Assembly: GCF_018327685.1 (NCBI RefSeq)
Contig: NZ_BNEL01000001.1
Span: forward strand, 4,030,001 to 4,094,000
Direction: 5' to 3'
From: Streptomyces sp. TS71-3
Lineage (GTDB): Bacteria; Actinomycetota; Actinomycetes; Streptomycetales; Streptomycetaceae
DNA length: 64,000 nt
This document shows positions 25,047 to 33,228 of the stretch, in pieces (the first letter of the stretch is position 1; every line of letters starts with the position of its first letter). Below the pieces are notes generated by a model. It saw only the letters and a list, made by a program, of their open reading frames with translations. It had not been told where the DNA came from and did not search any database. A program made the position numbers and the translations under genes.

Positions 25047-26042
25047 ATGGTGCACAGGGACAAGTTCACCGTGCTGGGCCGCGAGACGGACTGCCACATC
25101 TTCGAGGGCGACGGGACGCGGCCCATCAAGGAAGCGGACGTCCGCATCAAGTACCGGCCGCAGCGGGTCGAGTTCCCGGAGGAGATCGGCGGCTGGCGGC
25201 ACGCCATCCAGGAGGCCGAGGAGCGCCGGGAGGCGCTCGGCGAGCCGCACCGCTGGAACAACAAGCGGTTCGCCGTCGAGCGGGTCGTCGTGACGCGCAC
25301 CCACCTCCTGGAGGACCCCGTCGTCACCCTCACCCTCCAGGACGCCGACTACTACGACTTCCTCACCACGTCGATCAACCTCGACCGCAAGCAGAAGAAC
25401 GGGCTGACCCTGCGCGAGCAGTACCTGGAGAGCCGGGACCCGGTCCAGGCGCCCCCTTTCATGAACTGCAGCTTCGGTGTGAACGTGGCGCTGGAGACCG
25501 GCCGGGACGGCAGGATGGTCTTCTCCCACCGCAGCGCCATGGTGGTCGGCCCGAACCGCTCGCGCTGGAACTCCTCCGCGAACGAGGGGCTGGCCCTCGA
25601 CCACGACCTCCCCAAGGACGGGGGCCCGATCAGCCTGTACGCGGTCGCCAGGCGGGCCCTGTTCGAGGAGCTGGCGGTGCACAGGACCGACGAGCTCGAC
25701 CTCGAACTCCTGGGCATCGGGCTCGACCTGCGCAACAACCAGTGGGCTGCCTTCTTCCGCGCCGTGCTGCCCGAGCTGGACGAGAAGACCCTGCGGCTGC
25801 GCTGGACGCGCGGCGTGGCGGACAAGTGGGAGCACGACCGCTTCGTCTTCGTGCCCGCCGACCCCGACTCCGTCCTCGACTTCGTCGCGGAACAGCCCGA
25901 GGAGAGCTGGACCCCCTGCGCGCCGGCCCTCTTCTACCTCGCCCTGGTGCGCGGCGCCGTACGCCGTGCGGGGGATGACCCCGCGGCCCGCTTCACCGTC
26001 GAGGAGGCGGAGCAGCGCGTCATCGAGCGCAGGGGGCTGTGA
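25047..26042 (+). CDS. NUDIX-like protein of unknown function
   Basis: 331 residues, ATG start with AAAGGAG 11 bases upstream (a GTG one codon later is equally placed). The central part resembles a NUDIX fold: FMNCSFGVNVALET, then SHRSAMVVGPNRSRWNSSA, then the partial NUDIX helix YAVARRALFEELAVH, where the R-x3-EE core is kept. The usual RE pair has become RA, and the Gly after the glutamates is Ala. The N terminus contains HIFEGDGTRPIKEADVRIKY. It is soluble with no signal. It is divergent from the caspase-STAND gene across 81 bases, so it may be its regulator, a nucleotide-sensing partner or an immunity factor. The function cannot be fixed from sequence. Confidence 0.55.
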   Translation: MVHRDKFTVLGRETDCHIFEGDGTRPIKEADVRIKYRPQRVEFPEEIGGWRHAIQEAEERREALGEPHRWNNKRFAVERVVVTRTHLLEDPVVTLTLQDADYYDFLTTSINLDRKQKNGLTLREQYLESRDPVQAPPFMNCSFGVNVALETGRDGRMVFSHRSAMVVGPNRSRWNSSANEGLALDHDLPKDGGPISLYAVARRALFEELAVHRTDELDLELLGIGLDLRNNQWAAFFRAVLPELDEKTLRLRWTRGVADKWEHDRFVFVPADPDSVLDFVAEQPEESWTPCAPALFYLALVRGAVRRAGDDPAARFTVEEAEQRVIERRGL

Positions 26043-26284
26043 GCGCGCCTCCCTGGGCCATGAGCGCGCCTTCCTGAGCCCGCCTCCTGAACGGGGGCGG
26101 TGCGCACTCCCGCCGGCGGCGTGGGACCTCTGCTTCCCGCAGCCGCCGACCCGGGCCGCCCTCGCGCGGCCCGCGAACGCCTCCAACCCGGCGTCACCAG
26201 GGCCGGGACGGGCTGGTGCGGGGCCCGGACAGGCAGGCGCGGGGGAGGCCTCGTACACCCGACCTGTCATCACTGTGTGAAGGG

Positions 26285-26313
26285 TTGACGGCGATTGCAT
26301 GACGCCTTACCTT
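26285..26313 (+). promoter_or_regulatory. Sigma70-like promoter
   Basis: TTGACG at 26285-26290, a 17-base spacer and TACCTT at 26308-26313 form a good housekeeping-type promoter about 205 bases before the lectin/beta-helix gene. Confidence 0.55.
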
Positions 26314-26343
26314 CACGGCTTAGAAAATTCACGCCTTAGAAAA
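26312..26343 (+). repeat. Two tandem 16-base repeats overlapping the promoter
   Basis: TTCACGGCTTAGAAAA is followed directly by TTCACGCCTTAGAAAA, with one mismatch. It is an AT-rich island covering the predicted transcription start, so it is a candidate operator for the gene at 26520. Confidence 0.65.
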
Positions 26344-26519
26344 AGCCGAACAAGTAGTCGCCGGCCGCCGACGAGCTCCGCGCGGCCGGGTGCGCGTCAG
26401 GGTGGGCCGTCATGCGTGAGCGGCCCGCTCCCGCTCGTGTGGCTCTCCGTCAGACCCGCTGCCCACCCCACCACCTCGGGCGGCGGTCCCCACCGCTTCC
26501 GAGCAGAAATGAGCCCGCT

Positions 26520-28688
26520 ATGACCTTGGCAGCACGCCGCCGAAGACGCCTCGCTCCCCCCACCGCGCTCGCCTCGGCGGTGTTCCTCGCCGCGGGGCTG
26601 CTCGGCGCGGTCGGCGGCGGTACCGCCGCCGCCGCGGCCAGCGAGATCTCCAACCAGGGCAACGGCAAGTGCCTGGACGTCACCAACGGTTCCACGGCCG
26701 ACGGCACGCCCGCGCAGACGTGGAGCTGCAACGGCGGCCCCAACCAGACCTGGACGCAGAACTCCGACGGGAGCCTCACCGCCCTCGGCAAGTGCCTCGA
26801 CGTCGTGAACGGCGGCACCGGCAACGGCTCCGCGGTGCACCTGTGGACGTGCTACGGCAGCGTCGCCAGCCAGAAGTGGCAGTACACCTCCGGGCACGAC
26901 CTGGTGAACACCGCGTCGGGCAAGTGCCTGGACATCAAGGACAACAACAACGCCGACGGCGCCCGGCTCCAGCTCTGGGACTGCGCGGGGACCGCCAACC
27001 AGAAGTGGAACTTCCCCGGCGCGGGCGACACCACCCCGCCGCCCAGCGGTGACGACCCCGACCTGGGCCCGAACGTCGCGATCTTCGACCCCTCGATGTC
27101 GGCCTCGACGATCCAGGCGAAGCTGAACTCCGTCTTCGCGCAGCAGGAGACCAACCAGTTCGGCAGCCAGCGCTACGCGCTGCTGTTCAAGCCGGGCACC
27201 TACAATGTGGACGCCAACGTCGGCTTCTTCACCCAGGTCGCCGGCCTCGGCATGAGCCCCGACGACGTGACGATCAACGGCGCCGTGCACGCGGAGGCCG
27301 ACTGGTTCGACGGCAACGCCACCCAGAACTTCTGGCGCGAGGCGGAGAACCTGTCCGTGCGGCCGAGCTCCGGCACGGACCGCTGGGCGGTCTCCCAGGC
27401 GGCTCCCTACCGCCGCATGCACGTCAAGGGCAACCTCGTGCTCGACGACGGCGGCTGGTCGAGCGGCGGCTTCATCTCGGACACCAAGGTCGACGGGCAG
27501 ATCAACTCCGGCAGCCAGCAGCAGTGGCTGACCCGGAACTCCGAGATCGGCAGCTGGACGGGCTCCAACTGGAACCAGGTCTTCGTCGGCGCCAAGGGCG
27601 CACCGGCGCAGAGCTTCCCGAGCCCGACATACACGACGGTCGGCTCCGCCCCGAAGACCCGCGAGAAGCCGTTCCTCTACGTCGACGACGCCGGGGACTA
27701 CCAGGTCTTCGTGCCCGCGGTCCAGTCGAACAGCTCCGGCACCACCTGGAACGGCAAGACCCCGGCGGGCAGCTCGCTGCCGCTCGACCAGTTCTACGTC
27801 GTCAAGCCGGGCGCCAGTGCCGCCACCATCAACGCCCAGCTCGCGGCGGGCAAGAACCTGCTGTTCACGCCAGGTGTCTACCACCTGAGCCAGACGCTGA
27901 ACGTGACCAGGCCCGACACCGTGGTGCTGGGCCTCGGCCTCGCGACGCTGGTGCCGGACAACGGCGTGACCGCGATCTCGACGGCCGACGTGGACGGGAT
28001 CAAGCTGGCCGGGCTGCTCGTCGACGCGGGCACCACCAACTCGAACCTGCTCGTGAGGATCGGTCAGGACGGCTCCTCGGCCGACCACTCGGCCGACCCG
28101 ACGACGCTCAGCGACTTCTTCGTGCGCGTCGGCGGCGCGGGCGTCGGCAAGGCCACCCAGAGCGTCGTCATCAACAGCGACGACGTGCTGGCCGACCATC
28201 TGTGGCTGTGGCGGGCCGACCACGGCAGCGGCGTCGGCTGGACCAGCAACACCGCCGACAACGGGCTGATCGTCAACGGCGACGACGTCACCGCGTACGG
28301 GCTGTTCGTCGAGCACTACCAGAAGACGCAGGTCACCTGGAACGGCAACGGCGGGCGCACGTACTTCTTCCAGAACGAGCTGCCCTACGACCCGCCCGAC
28401 CAGTCTGCCTGGATGAACGGGAGCACCCAGGGCTACCCCGCCTACAAGGTGGGAGCCGGCGTCACCAGCCACGAGGCCTGGGGCCTGGGCAGCTACGCCT
28501 TCTTCAACGCCAACCCCAGCGTCGTCGAGGCGCACTCCTTCGAGGTGCCCGTCACCTCGGGAGTGCGGTTCCACGACCTGGTGACGGTGTCGCTGGGTGG
28601 CACCGGCACCATCAGCCACGTCATCAACAACACCGGTGCGGCGGCCAACTCCTCGCACCAGGTGACGTACCTGGTCACGGGGCCGTAA
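26520..28688 (+). CDS. Secreted ricin-B lectin plus beta-helix (GH55-like) protein
   Basis: 722 residues. Start at ATG 26520: MTLAARRRRRLAPPTALASA, then a hydrophobic core ending AAAAA before SEISNQ, a secretion signal. Residues about 40-165 are a ricin-type carbohydrate-binding trefoil with repeated GKCLDV and QxW motifs (QTWTQN, QKWQY, QKWNF). After a TTPPPSGDDPD linker, the C-terminal ~550 residues form a right-handed beta-helix fold (YALLFKPGTYNVDANVGFFT, later NLLFTPGVYHLSQTL) of the kind found in GH55 beta-1,3-glucanase relatives, often misnamed adenylyl cyclase in actinomycetes. Probably an exported polysaccharide-active enzyme; the substrate is not determined. Transcribed alone, with a terminator hairpin just downstream. 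Confidence 0.75.
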   Translation: MTLAARRRRRLAPPTALASAVFLAAGLLGAVGGGTAAAAASEISNQGNGKCLDVTNGSTADGTPAQTWSCNGGPNQTWTQNSDGSLTALGKCLDVVNGGTGNGSAVHLWTCYGSVASQKWQYTSGHDLVNTASGKCLDIKDNNNADGARLQLWDCAGTANQKWNFPGAGDTTPPPSGDDPDLGPNVAIFDPSMSASTIQAKLNSVFAQQETNQFGSQRYALLFKPGTYNVDANVGFFTQVAGLGMSPDDVTINGAVHAEADWFDGNATQNFWREAENLSVRPSSGTDRWAVSQAAPYRRMHVKGNLVLDDGGWSSGGFISDTKVDGQINSGSQQQWLTRNSEIGSWTGSNWNQVFVGAKGAPAQSFPSPTYTTVGSAPKTREKPFLYVDDAGDYQVFVPAVQSNSSGTTWNGKTPAGSSLPLDQFYVVKPGASAATINAQLAAGKNLLFTPGVYHLSQTLNVTRPDTVVLGLGLATLVPDNGVTAISTADVDGIKLAGLLVDAGTTNSNLLVRIGQDGSSADHSADPTTLSDFFVRVGGAGVGKATQSVVINSDDVLADHLWLWRADHGSGVGWTSNTADNGLIVNGDDVTAYGLFVEHYQKTQVTWNGNGGRTYFFQNELPYDPPDQSAWMNGSTQGYPAYKVGAGVTSHEAWGLGSYAFFNANPSVVEAHSFEVPVTSGVRFHDLVTVSLGGTGTISHVINNTGAAANSSHQVTYLVTGP

Positions 28689-28711
28689 CCGGCACCGCCA
28701 CGCACCACCGG

Positions 28712-28745
28712 ACTGCCGCCCGTACCCTCCCGTGCGGGCGGCAGT
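28712..28745. terminator. Hairpin between convergent genes
   Basis: The arms ACTGCCGCCCGTAC and GTGCGGGCGGCAGT are separated by 6 bases. It lies 23 bases after the lectin/beta-helix gene and before the end of the DUF2690 gene, and can act in both directions. Confidence 0.75.
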
Positions 28746-28816
28746 GCCGTGTCCGCACCGTCTGTCGAGGTCCTGTTCGGGATTCGACCGCGCCGGAACG
28801 CCGCGCCCGGCCGCTC

Positions 28817-29335
28817 TCAGCGGAAGACGGTCGTCTCCGTGGCGTGGATGCAGTACCGCTCCCAGGTCGTCTTGCGGTCCGGCTTGGACGTGGGAAGCGC
28901 GCACACCTCGATCCGGAAGTCCTTCGGATCCGCGATGGCCACCATGCGGGTGAACTGGTCGTCGCCGTAGTTGATCGTCGCCTCCCGCACCGGGCCGCCG
29001 ACCGCGCGGGCGGTCAACCGGTCGCCGGGCTCTCCCTTGTTGATCCGGCCCCACGCCGCCCCGCAGCGGACGCTGTAGCGGACCTCCAGCTCCACCGGGT
29101 TGCCCGTGGCGGGCTTCCAGCCGGCGGCGTCGCTGCCGCACCCCTCGTCCTCCGGGTTCCGGCCGTCGCACGCCTGCCCGGGACACGTGGGCGGCTTCTC
29201 CTCCTGCGTCAGCTTCGTCGTCGCGAGGGTCACCGCACCCGTGGCGACGGCCCCGACGACGACCACGATCAGTGCGTTCCCGCTGTTCCTGGACAACCAG
29301 GTACCGGCTTGCCGAAGCCGTTCACCTACCGGCAT
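28817..29335 (-). CDS. DUF2690-type membrane-anchored secreted protein
   Basis: 172 residues from the ATG at 29335 (AGGAGGAAGG upstream). One transmembrane anchor (NALIVVVVGAVATGAVTLAT) is preceded by a short basic cytoplasmic segment. The external part has the Cys-rich signature PPTCPGQACDGRNPEDEGCG and a later region with EVRYSVRCGAAWGRI, which are features of the DUF2690 family. Other family members join this domain to helix-turn-helix regulators. No function is known. It is divergent from the glycosylase gene and convergent with the beta-helix gene. Confidence 0.75.
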   Translation of the reverse strand: MPVGERLRQAGTWLSRNSGNALIVVVVGAVATGAVTLATTKLTQEEKPPTCPGQACDGRNPEDEGCGSDAAGWKPATGNPVELEVRYSVRCGAAWGRINKGEPGDRLTARAVGGPVREATINYGDDQFTRMVAIADPKDFRIEVCALPTSKPDRKTTWERYCIHATETTVFR

Positions 29336-29513
29336 GCCCCTTCCTCCTGCCACCCTCCCGCCACAGCCGGGGAGGGTTCCGTCGAGGCCCCTGACCTACC
29401 CCGGAGCGGCCGGCTTTGCCTGCGTGCAGGGCGTATTGACGCGATTCGGTCCTGATTCGACCTGAAGAACCGCATCATGGAGAGAGGTGTGTGATCACGA
29501 CACAAGGGTGAAC

Positions 29514-30470
29514 ATGTCCACTTGCGGCTCCCGGCCGGCGCCGACGCCGGATACTCGGGCCATGTTCGCTTCCGTGCGGTTGGAGTACCGGGGACCCCTC
29601 TGCCCCGACAATCTCTTCGGGCATCTCGCGGCCACCGCGACGCCCGGCGTGGAGGAGTGGCGGGACGGGGCCTACCGGCGGACGCTGCGGCTGCCGCGCG
29701 GGCCCGGAATCGTCTCGCTCCGGCCCATGGACGGGTACGTCGGATGCGAGCTGGAGCTCGGCGACGGGGGAGACCTCCCCGAGGCCGTGCGGCTGTGCCG
29801 CTGGATGCTCGACCTCGACGCCGACCCGGTGGGCGTCGACGGGCACCTGCGCGCGGACCCGTTGCTCGCGCCCCTCGTCGCGGCGCACCCCGGGCGCCGG
29901 GTGCCGCGGACGAGCGACCCGGCCGAGTTCGCCGTACGGGCCGTCCTCGGGCAGCAGGTCTCCACCGCCGCCGCGCGCACCCTCGCGGGCCGTCTCGCCG
30001 CGAAGCACGGCGAGCCCGTGGACGATCCGCACGGCGGCCTGACCCGGCTGTTCCCCCAGCCGGCGGCGCTGCTGAAGCTCGACCCGGACGGGCTCGCCAT
30101 GCCGCGGTCGCGCCGCGACACCCTCCTCGCCCTCGTCTCCGCGCTGGCCTTCGGCGACGTCGCCCTCATCCCCGGCGGGGACACCCGGCAGGCACGGGTG
30201 GCCCTCGCCGCGCTGCCCGGCGTCGGGCCCTGGACGGTCGAGATGATCGCGATGCGCGGGCTGGGCGACCCGGACGCCTTCGTCGCGACCGACCTCGGCG
30301 TCCGGCTGGCCGCCAGGGCGCTGGGGCTGCCCGGTACGCCCGCCGCGCTGATCCGGCGGGCGGCGGCCTGGCAGCCGTGGCGCGCGTATGCCGTGCAGTA
30401 CCTGTGGGCGGTCGACGATCACCCGATCAACCGGCTGCCCGAGCCGGCGCCCGCTGCCACGCCCGGCTGA
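29514..30470 (+). CDS. DNA-3-methyladenine glycosylase II (AlkA-like)
   Basis: 318 residues. An AlkA N-terminal fold (MFASVRLEYRGPL, YRRTLRLPRGPG) precedes the HhH-GPD glycosylase domain. Seen: EFAVRAVLGQQVSTAAARTL, then the helix-hairpin-helix LPGVGPWTVEMIAMRGLGD with DPDAFVATDLGVR, where the Asp is the catalytic residue position. It removes alkylated purines from DNA in base-excision repair. The start is chosen at ATG 29514 because AAGGGTG sits before it; ATG 29562 is where homology begins and is the alternative. It opens an alkylation-repair neighbourhood together with the Ada-AlkA protein at 33229 and Ogt at 35165. Confidence 0.85.
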   Translation: MSTCGSRPAPTPDTRAMFASVRLEYRGPLCPDNLFGHLAATATPGVEEWRDGAYRRTLRLPRGPGIVSLRPMDGYVGCELELGDGGDLPEAVRLCRWMLDLDADPVGVDGHLRADPLLAPLVAAHPGRRVPRTSDPAEFAVRAVLGQQVSTAAARTLAGRLAAKHGEPVDDPHGGLTRLFPQPAALLKLDPDGLAMPRSRRDTLLALVSALAFGDVALIPGGDTRQARVALAALPGVGPWTVEMIAMRGLGDPDAFVATDLGVRLAARALGLPGTPAALIRRAAAWQPWRAYAVQYLWAVDDHPINRLPEPAPAATPG

Positions 30471-30571
30471 AATTCCGCCCACAGCCGGGAAATCGGCGAC
30501 CGCCGCTGGGAGAATGCCCACGCTCCGTCCGGGGCGTTTTCGCTGCGCAGGGAGAGGAACTCCAGGAACCC

Positions 30572-31597
30572 ATGGAAATCGTCGACGACTTCGGATTAAC
30601 CGTGGCGGCCATCGAACCCGCGGATCTCGACCGCGATCCCGCCCCCTGGACCCTTCTCGACCGCCCGGTCCCCGTGGTGCGGATGACGAATCCGCCCCCG
30701 GAGGTGTGGGGCGAACTGGCCCGCCGCGGATTCGTTCGAAAACCCGCCACCCTCACCTGGGTGGCCCGCCTCGGGGCCTCCGAGGACGCCTTTCTCGCCG
30801 GAATTCCGCACAAGAGCCGCCAGTACGTCCACCGGGCGCGGCGGCGGATGGCGGCCGAGGGCGTCCGGGAGACCGTGGAGGACCGGGTGTCCGCGGACAG
30901 CCTGCACCGGTTCCTCGACCTCTACGAGGCGCAGGTCTCCGCGATGCGGTACGGCGTGGCGTTCGCGCGGCGGTTCAGCACGGCCATCCTCCAGGGCCCG
31001 GAGAAGTACTTCGGGGTGTTCCTCCACCGCGGTGACGAACTCGTCGGCGGCTGCCTCGCGCTGGAGAGCCCCGACGAGAGCGCGATCCGCGTCCGCTGGT
31101 CCGCTGTCACCGAGCCGGCGCGGAGGGCGAGTTACCCGCGGGCCGTGTACTGCACCGCCATGCAGGTGGCCCGGGAGAAGGGGTACGCGTGGGCGTCCCT
31201 CGGCGACGACCCGAACCTGTACGGCCACCTCGCCCAGGCGGGCCTGTTCACCTTCAAGAGCCGGATGGGCTTCACGGCCGTCGCCTCCCAGGACTTCTCC
31301 GATCCCCACGCCTGGGACGAGGCCGACCTGGTGCTGTCGCTGGACGCGCTGTCGGCACCTGCCCTGATGCTCGAGTACGCGGACGGCACGGGGCTCGCCA
31401 CGGGTCCCGCCTCCGGGAACGGCGCGGGGAGCGGTGACGGAAGCGGGGCCGGGAGCGCGGGCTCCGGCACGGTGCGGGGCCGCCCGGCGCGCCACCCCCT
31501 GCGGGCCCGCCTCGTCATCGACTCCCGGGTCGACGTCCAGCAGTTCTCCGCGGCGTTCCTGTCGGGGATGGTGGTGGAGCCGGCGGCCCGGGGCTGA
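30572..31597 (+). CDS. GNAT/FemAB-like acyltransferase
   Basis: 341 residues. The region IPHKSRQYVHRARRRMAAEG followed by LHRFLDLYEAQVSAMRYGVA, HRGDELVGGCLALESPDE, RASYPRAVYCTAMQVAREKG and YAWASLGDDPNLYGHLAQAG is characteristic of BioF2-like/FemAB-type acetyl- or aminoacyltransferases, which transfer acyl or aminoacyl groups to amines. A Gly/Ser/Ala-rich linker (residues about 280-300) precedes a short C-terminal beta segment. There is no signal. It is 101 bases after alkA and convergent with the NOS gene. The substrate is unknown; an amine made by the biosynthetic genes further right is possible but speculative. Confidence 0.65.
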   Translation: MEIVDDFGLTVAAIEPADLDRDPAPWTLLDRPVPVVRMTNPPPEVWGELARRGFVRKPATLTWVARLGASEDAFLAGIPHKSRQYVHRARRRMAAEGVRETVEDRVSADSLHRFLDLYEAQVSAMRYGVAFARRFSTAILQGPEKYFGVFLHRGDELVGGCLALESPDESAIRVRWSAVTEPARRASYPRAVYCTAMQVAREKGYAWASLGDDPNLYGHLAQAGLFTFKSRMGFTAVASQDFSDPHAWDEADLVLSLDALSAPALMLEYADGTGLATGPASGNGAGSGDGSGAGSAGSGTVRGRPARHPLRARLVIDSRVDVQQFSAAFLSGMVVEPAARG

Positions 31598-31624
31598 GCG
31601 GGCCCGCGGCCCGGAGCCGAACGG

Positions 31625-31657
31625 GGAGCCGCCGCACGGAGCCCTGGCGGTGGCTCC
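31625..31657. terminator. Hairpin between the acyltransferase and NOS genes
   Basis: The arms GGAGCCGCCGC and GCGGTGGCTCC (one G-T pair) have an 11-base loop. It lies between the ends of two convergent genes. Confidence 0.65.
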
Positions 31658-31740
31658 GTGTGCGCCGCGCGCCATGTGCGCCGTGCACTCGCTCTCGCCG
31701 TCACTCGCCGGCGCCGCCCGGCCCACCGGGCGCCCCGCAC

Positions 31741-32925
31741 TCAGCCGTGCGCCACCGGGCACCTGCGCGCCGGCGTACGGGTGCCGATGCGGGGGTCCCG
31801 CTGCGGTCCGACGCCCTCGGCGCGCAGCCGGGCGGCCTCGTCGAGGTGGAAGTCGGGGCTCGGGCGGCCCTCGTCGTAGTAGCGGTGGAAGACCGGCGTG
31901 AGCGCGCCGGACATGGGCGGCACGATCCACGACCAGTCGGCCGGGCAGGACCGGCCCGCCAACTCCTCCCTGGCCAGGTGCTTCAGGAACCGGGCGGACT
32001 CCGTGTGGTGGTCGGCGATCGTCACGCCCGCGCCGTCGAAGGAGTGCAGGACCGCGCGGTTGACCTCGACCAGGGCGTGGTCCCGCCAGAGCGTGCGGTC
32101 ACAGGAGGTGTCCAGGCCGAGGCGGCGGCCCACCTCGGGCAGGATGTCGTAGCGGTCGGCGTCGCAGAGGTTGCGGACGCCGATCTCCGTGCCCATGTAC
32201 CAGCCGTTGAACGGCGCCGCCGAGTAGGAGATCCCGCCGACGCGCAGCCGCATGTTGGAGATCGCGGGCACGGCGTGCCAGCGCAGGGCCAGGTCGGCGA
32301 ACCAGTCGAGGGACGGGTGCGTGATCGGGACTTCGAGCACCTCCTCGCGGGGGATCTCGAACAGCCGGGGGCCCTCGTGCCTGGCCTCGACGACCAGGGG
32401 CAGCACGTCGAACGGCCCGCCGGAGGGCCGCCAGCCGAGGCGGGTGGCGAGTTCGGCGAGCCCGTAGCCGCGCGGGTCGCCGGTGTAGCCGCCCTCGAAC
32501 CTGAGGTGGCCGGCGTACCTGACGAGTTGTTCGTTCCAGATCAGCACGGGCGGACCGGCCGCGTCGTCCGGGGCGAAGACGGTGATGACGGGCCGGATCC
32601 GGCCGCCGTTCGTGGCGGTGCGCAGGTGGGCGACGCACTCGGCGGCCACGTCGGCGGCGTCCGTGAGGTGCCTGCGGTCGCGGACCTGGAGGCTCTGCCA
32701 GTAGAGGCGTCCGATGCAGCGGGCGGAGTTCCGCCACGCCACCCGCGCGCCGAAGGCGAGTTCCTCGGGCGTGTGCGTGTACGAACCCGTCTCGCCGATC
32801 TCCCGGCGCACTTCGGCGAGCCGGGGATACAGCAGGTCGGCCCGGCCGATTTCGCGGTGGTACTGGCGGAGGAACGCCTCCGCCTCTCCGGCGTCGGCCA
32901 TGGCCACGGAATTACCCGGACGCAT
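31741..32925 (-). CDS. nos: Bacterial nitric oxide synthase oxygenase
   Basis: 394 residues, the size of bacterial NOS, with no reductase domain. Seen: the proximal heme loop AWRNSARCIGRLYW with Cys70 as the axial ligand, the substrate/heme region NGWYMGTEIGVRNLCD, ADHHTESARFLKHL, and the pterin-side CPADWSWIVPPMSGALTPVF. It oxidises L-arginine to NO and citrulline with borrowed reductases. In plant-pathogenic Streptomyces a NOS (TxtD) feeds P450-dependent nitration. Here the only P450 is the damaged one at 3.2 kb. The ATG at 32925 (GGGGGAGG upstream) was preferred to the ATG at 32901. The last ~15 residues are a basic tail. It is divergent from the Ada-like repair gene. Confidence 0.9.
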   Translation of the reverse strand: MRPGNSVAMADAGEAEAFLRQYHREIGRADLLYPRLAEVRREIGETGSYTHTPEELAFGARVAWRNSARCIGRLYWQSLQVRDRRHLTDAADVAAECVAHLRTATNGGRIRPVITVFAPDDAAGPPVLIWNEQLVRYAGHLRFEGGYTGDPRGYGLAELATRLGWRPSGGPFDVLPLVVEARHEGPRLFEIPREEVLEVPITHPSLDWFADLALRWHAVPAISNMRLRVGGISYSAAPFNGWYMGTEIGVRNLCDADRYDILPEVGRRLGLDTSCDRTLWRDHALVEVNRAVLHSFDGAGVTIADHHTESARFLKHLAREELAGRSCPADWSWIVPPMSGALTPVFHRYYDEGRPSPDFHLDEAARLRAEGVGPQRDPRIGTRTPARRCPVAHG

Positions 32926-33228
32926 ATTCCCGCCTCCCCCTGACGGCTTGTCATCGGATTTCTGTCATCGGACATCGTCACTACGGCCTTTCGGCCGGGT
33001 CGCGGGGCGACACGGGACATCCCCGAGCACATCCGGAGCAGATCCGGAGAGCGTCCGGAGCACGGCTGGAAGGCGCCTGGAGACGCATCCGGAGCACATC
33101 CTGAAGCGAGTTGGGCCCCGATGATTTTAATTGCCCAGCTCTGCCGCGGTCATGCCGTACCGGAACCCCGCATCATCACGTCCGATTCCCGCCAGACGCG
33201 GAGGGGGAAATGCCGTAAGAATGTCGGA
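32926..33228. other. Divergent regulatory region between NOS and the Ada-like gene
   Basis: No gene seen. It contains a near direct repeat TGTCATCGGA (about 32948-32972) close to the NOS start and a run of degenerate CATCCGGAGC-type repeats at about 33029-33103. GGAGGGGGAAATG precedes a short frame that ends at once, so it does not define a start. It is probably a shared promoter/operator region. Confidence 0.4.

Larger units (their letters stand above)
26043..26519. other. 477-base intergenic region upstream of the secreted lectin/beta-helix gene
   Basis: No convincing gene. It contains two 21-base near-repeats right at the end of the NUDIX-like gene (26040-26060 and 26061-26081, TGAGCGCGCC core), then a GC-rich stretch. 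After that come the promoter and tandem repeat listed separately and about 200 bases of presumed leader. Confidence 0.5.

Noticed and set aside
3011..26042. Genomic island integrated into the CAU tRNA gene
   Set aside because: I looked for a second copy of the tRNA 3' end (TTCGAGTCCCACCCGCCCC) up to the end of the conflict genes and found none, and there is no integrase gene, so no attachment site can be supported.
26299..26523. Upstream frame ending at the start codon of the lectin/beta-helix gene (ATGA overlap)
   Set aside because: Its ATG lies inside the predicted promoter spacer, so it would not be transcribed. The short ATG at 26509 may be chance.
26397..29186. 929-codon minus-strand frame opposite the lectin/beta-helix gene
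   Set aside because: It has low-complexity composition, no motif, and lies entirely antisense to a gene with a signal peptide and ricin repeats.
3247..32925. Thaxtomin-like NOS plus P450 nitration pair
   Set aside because: The P450 is 28 kb from the NOS, has a damaged start, and no peptide synthetase genes are present.
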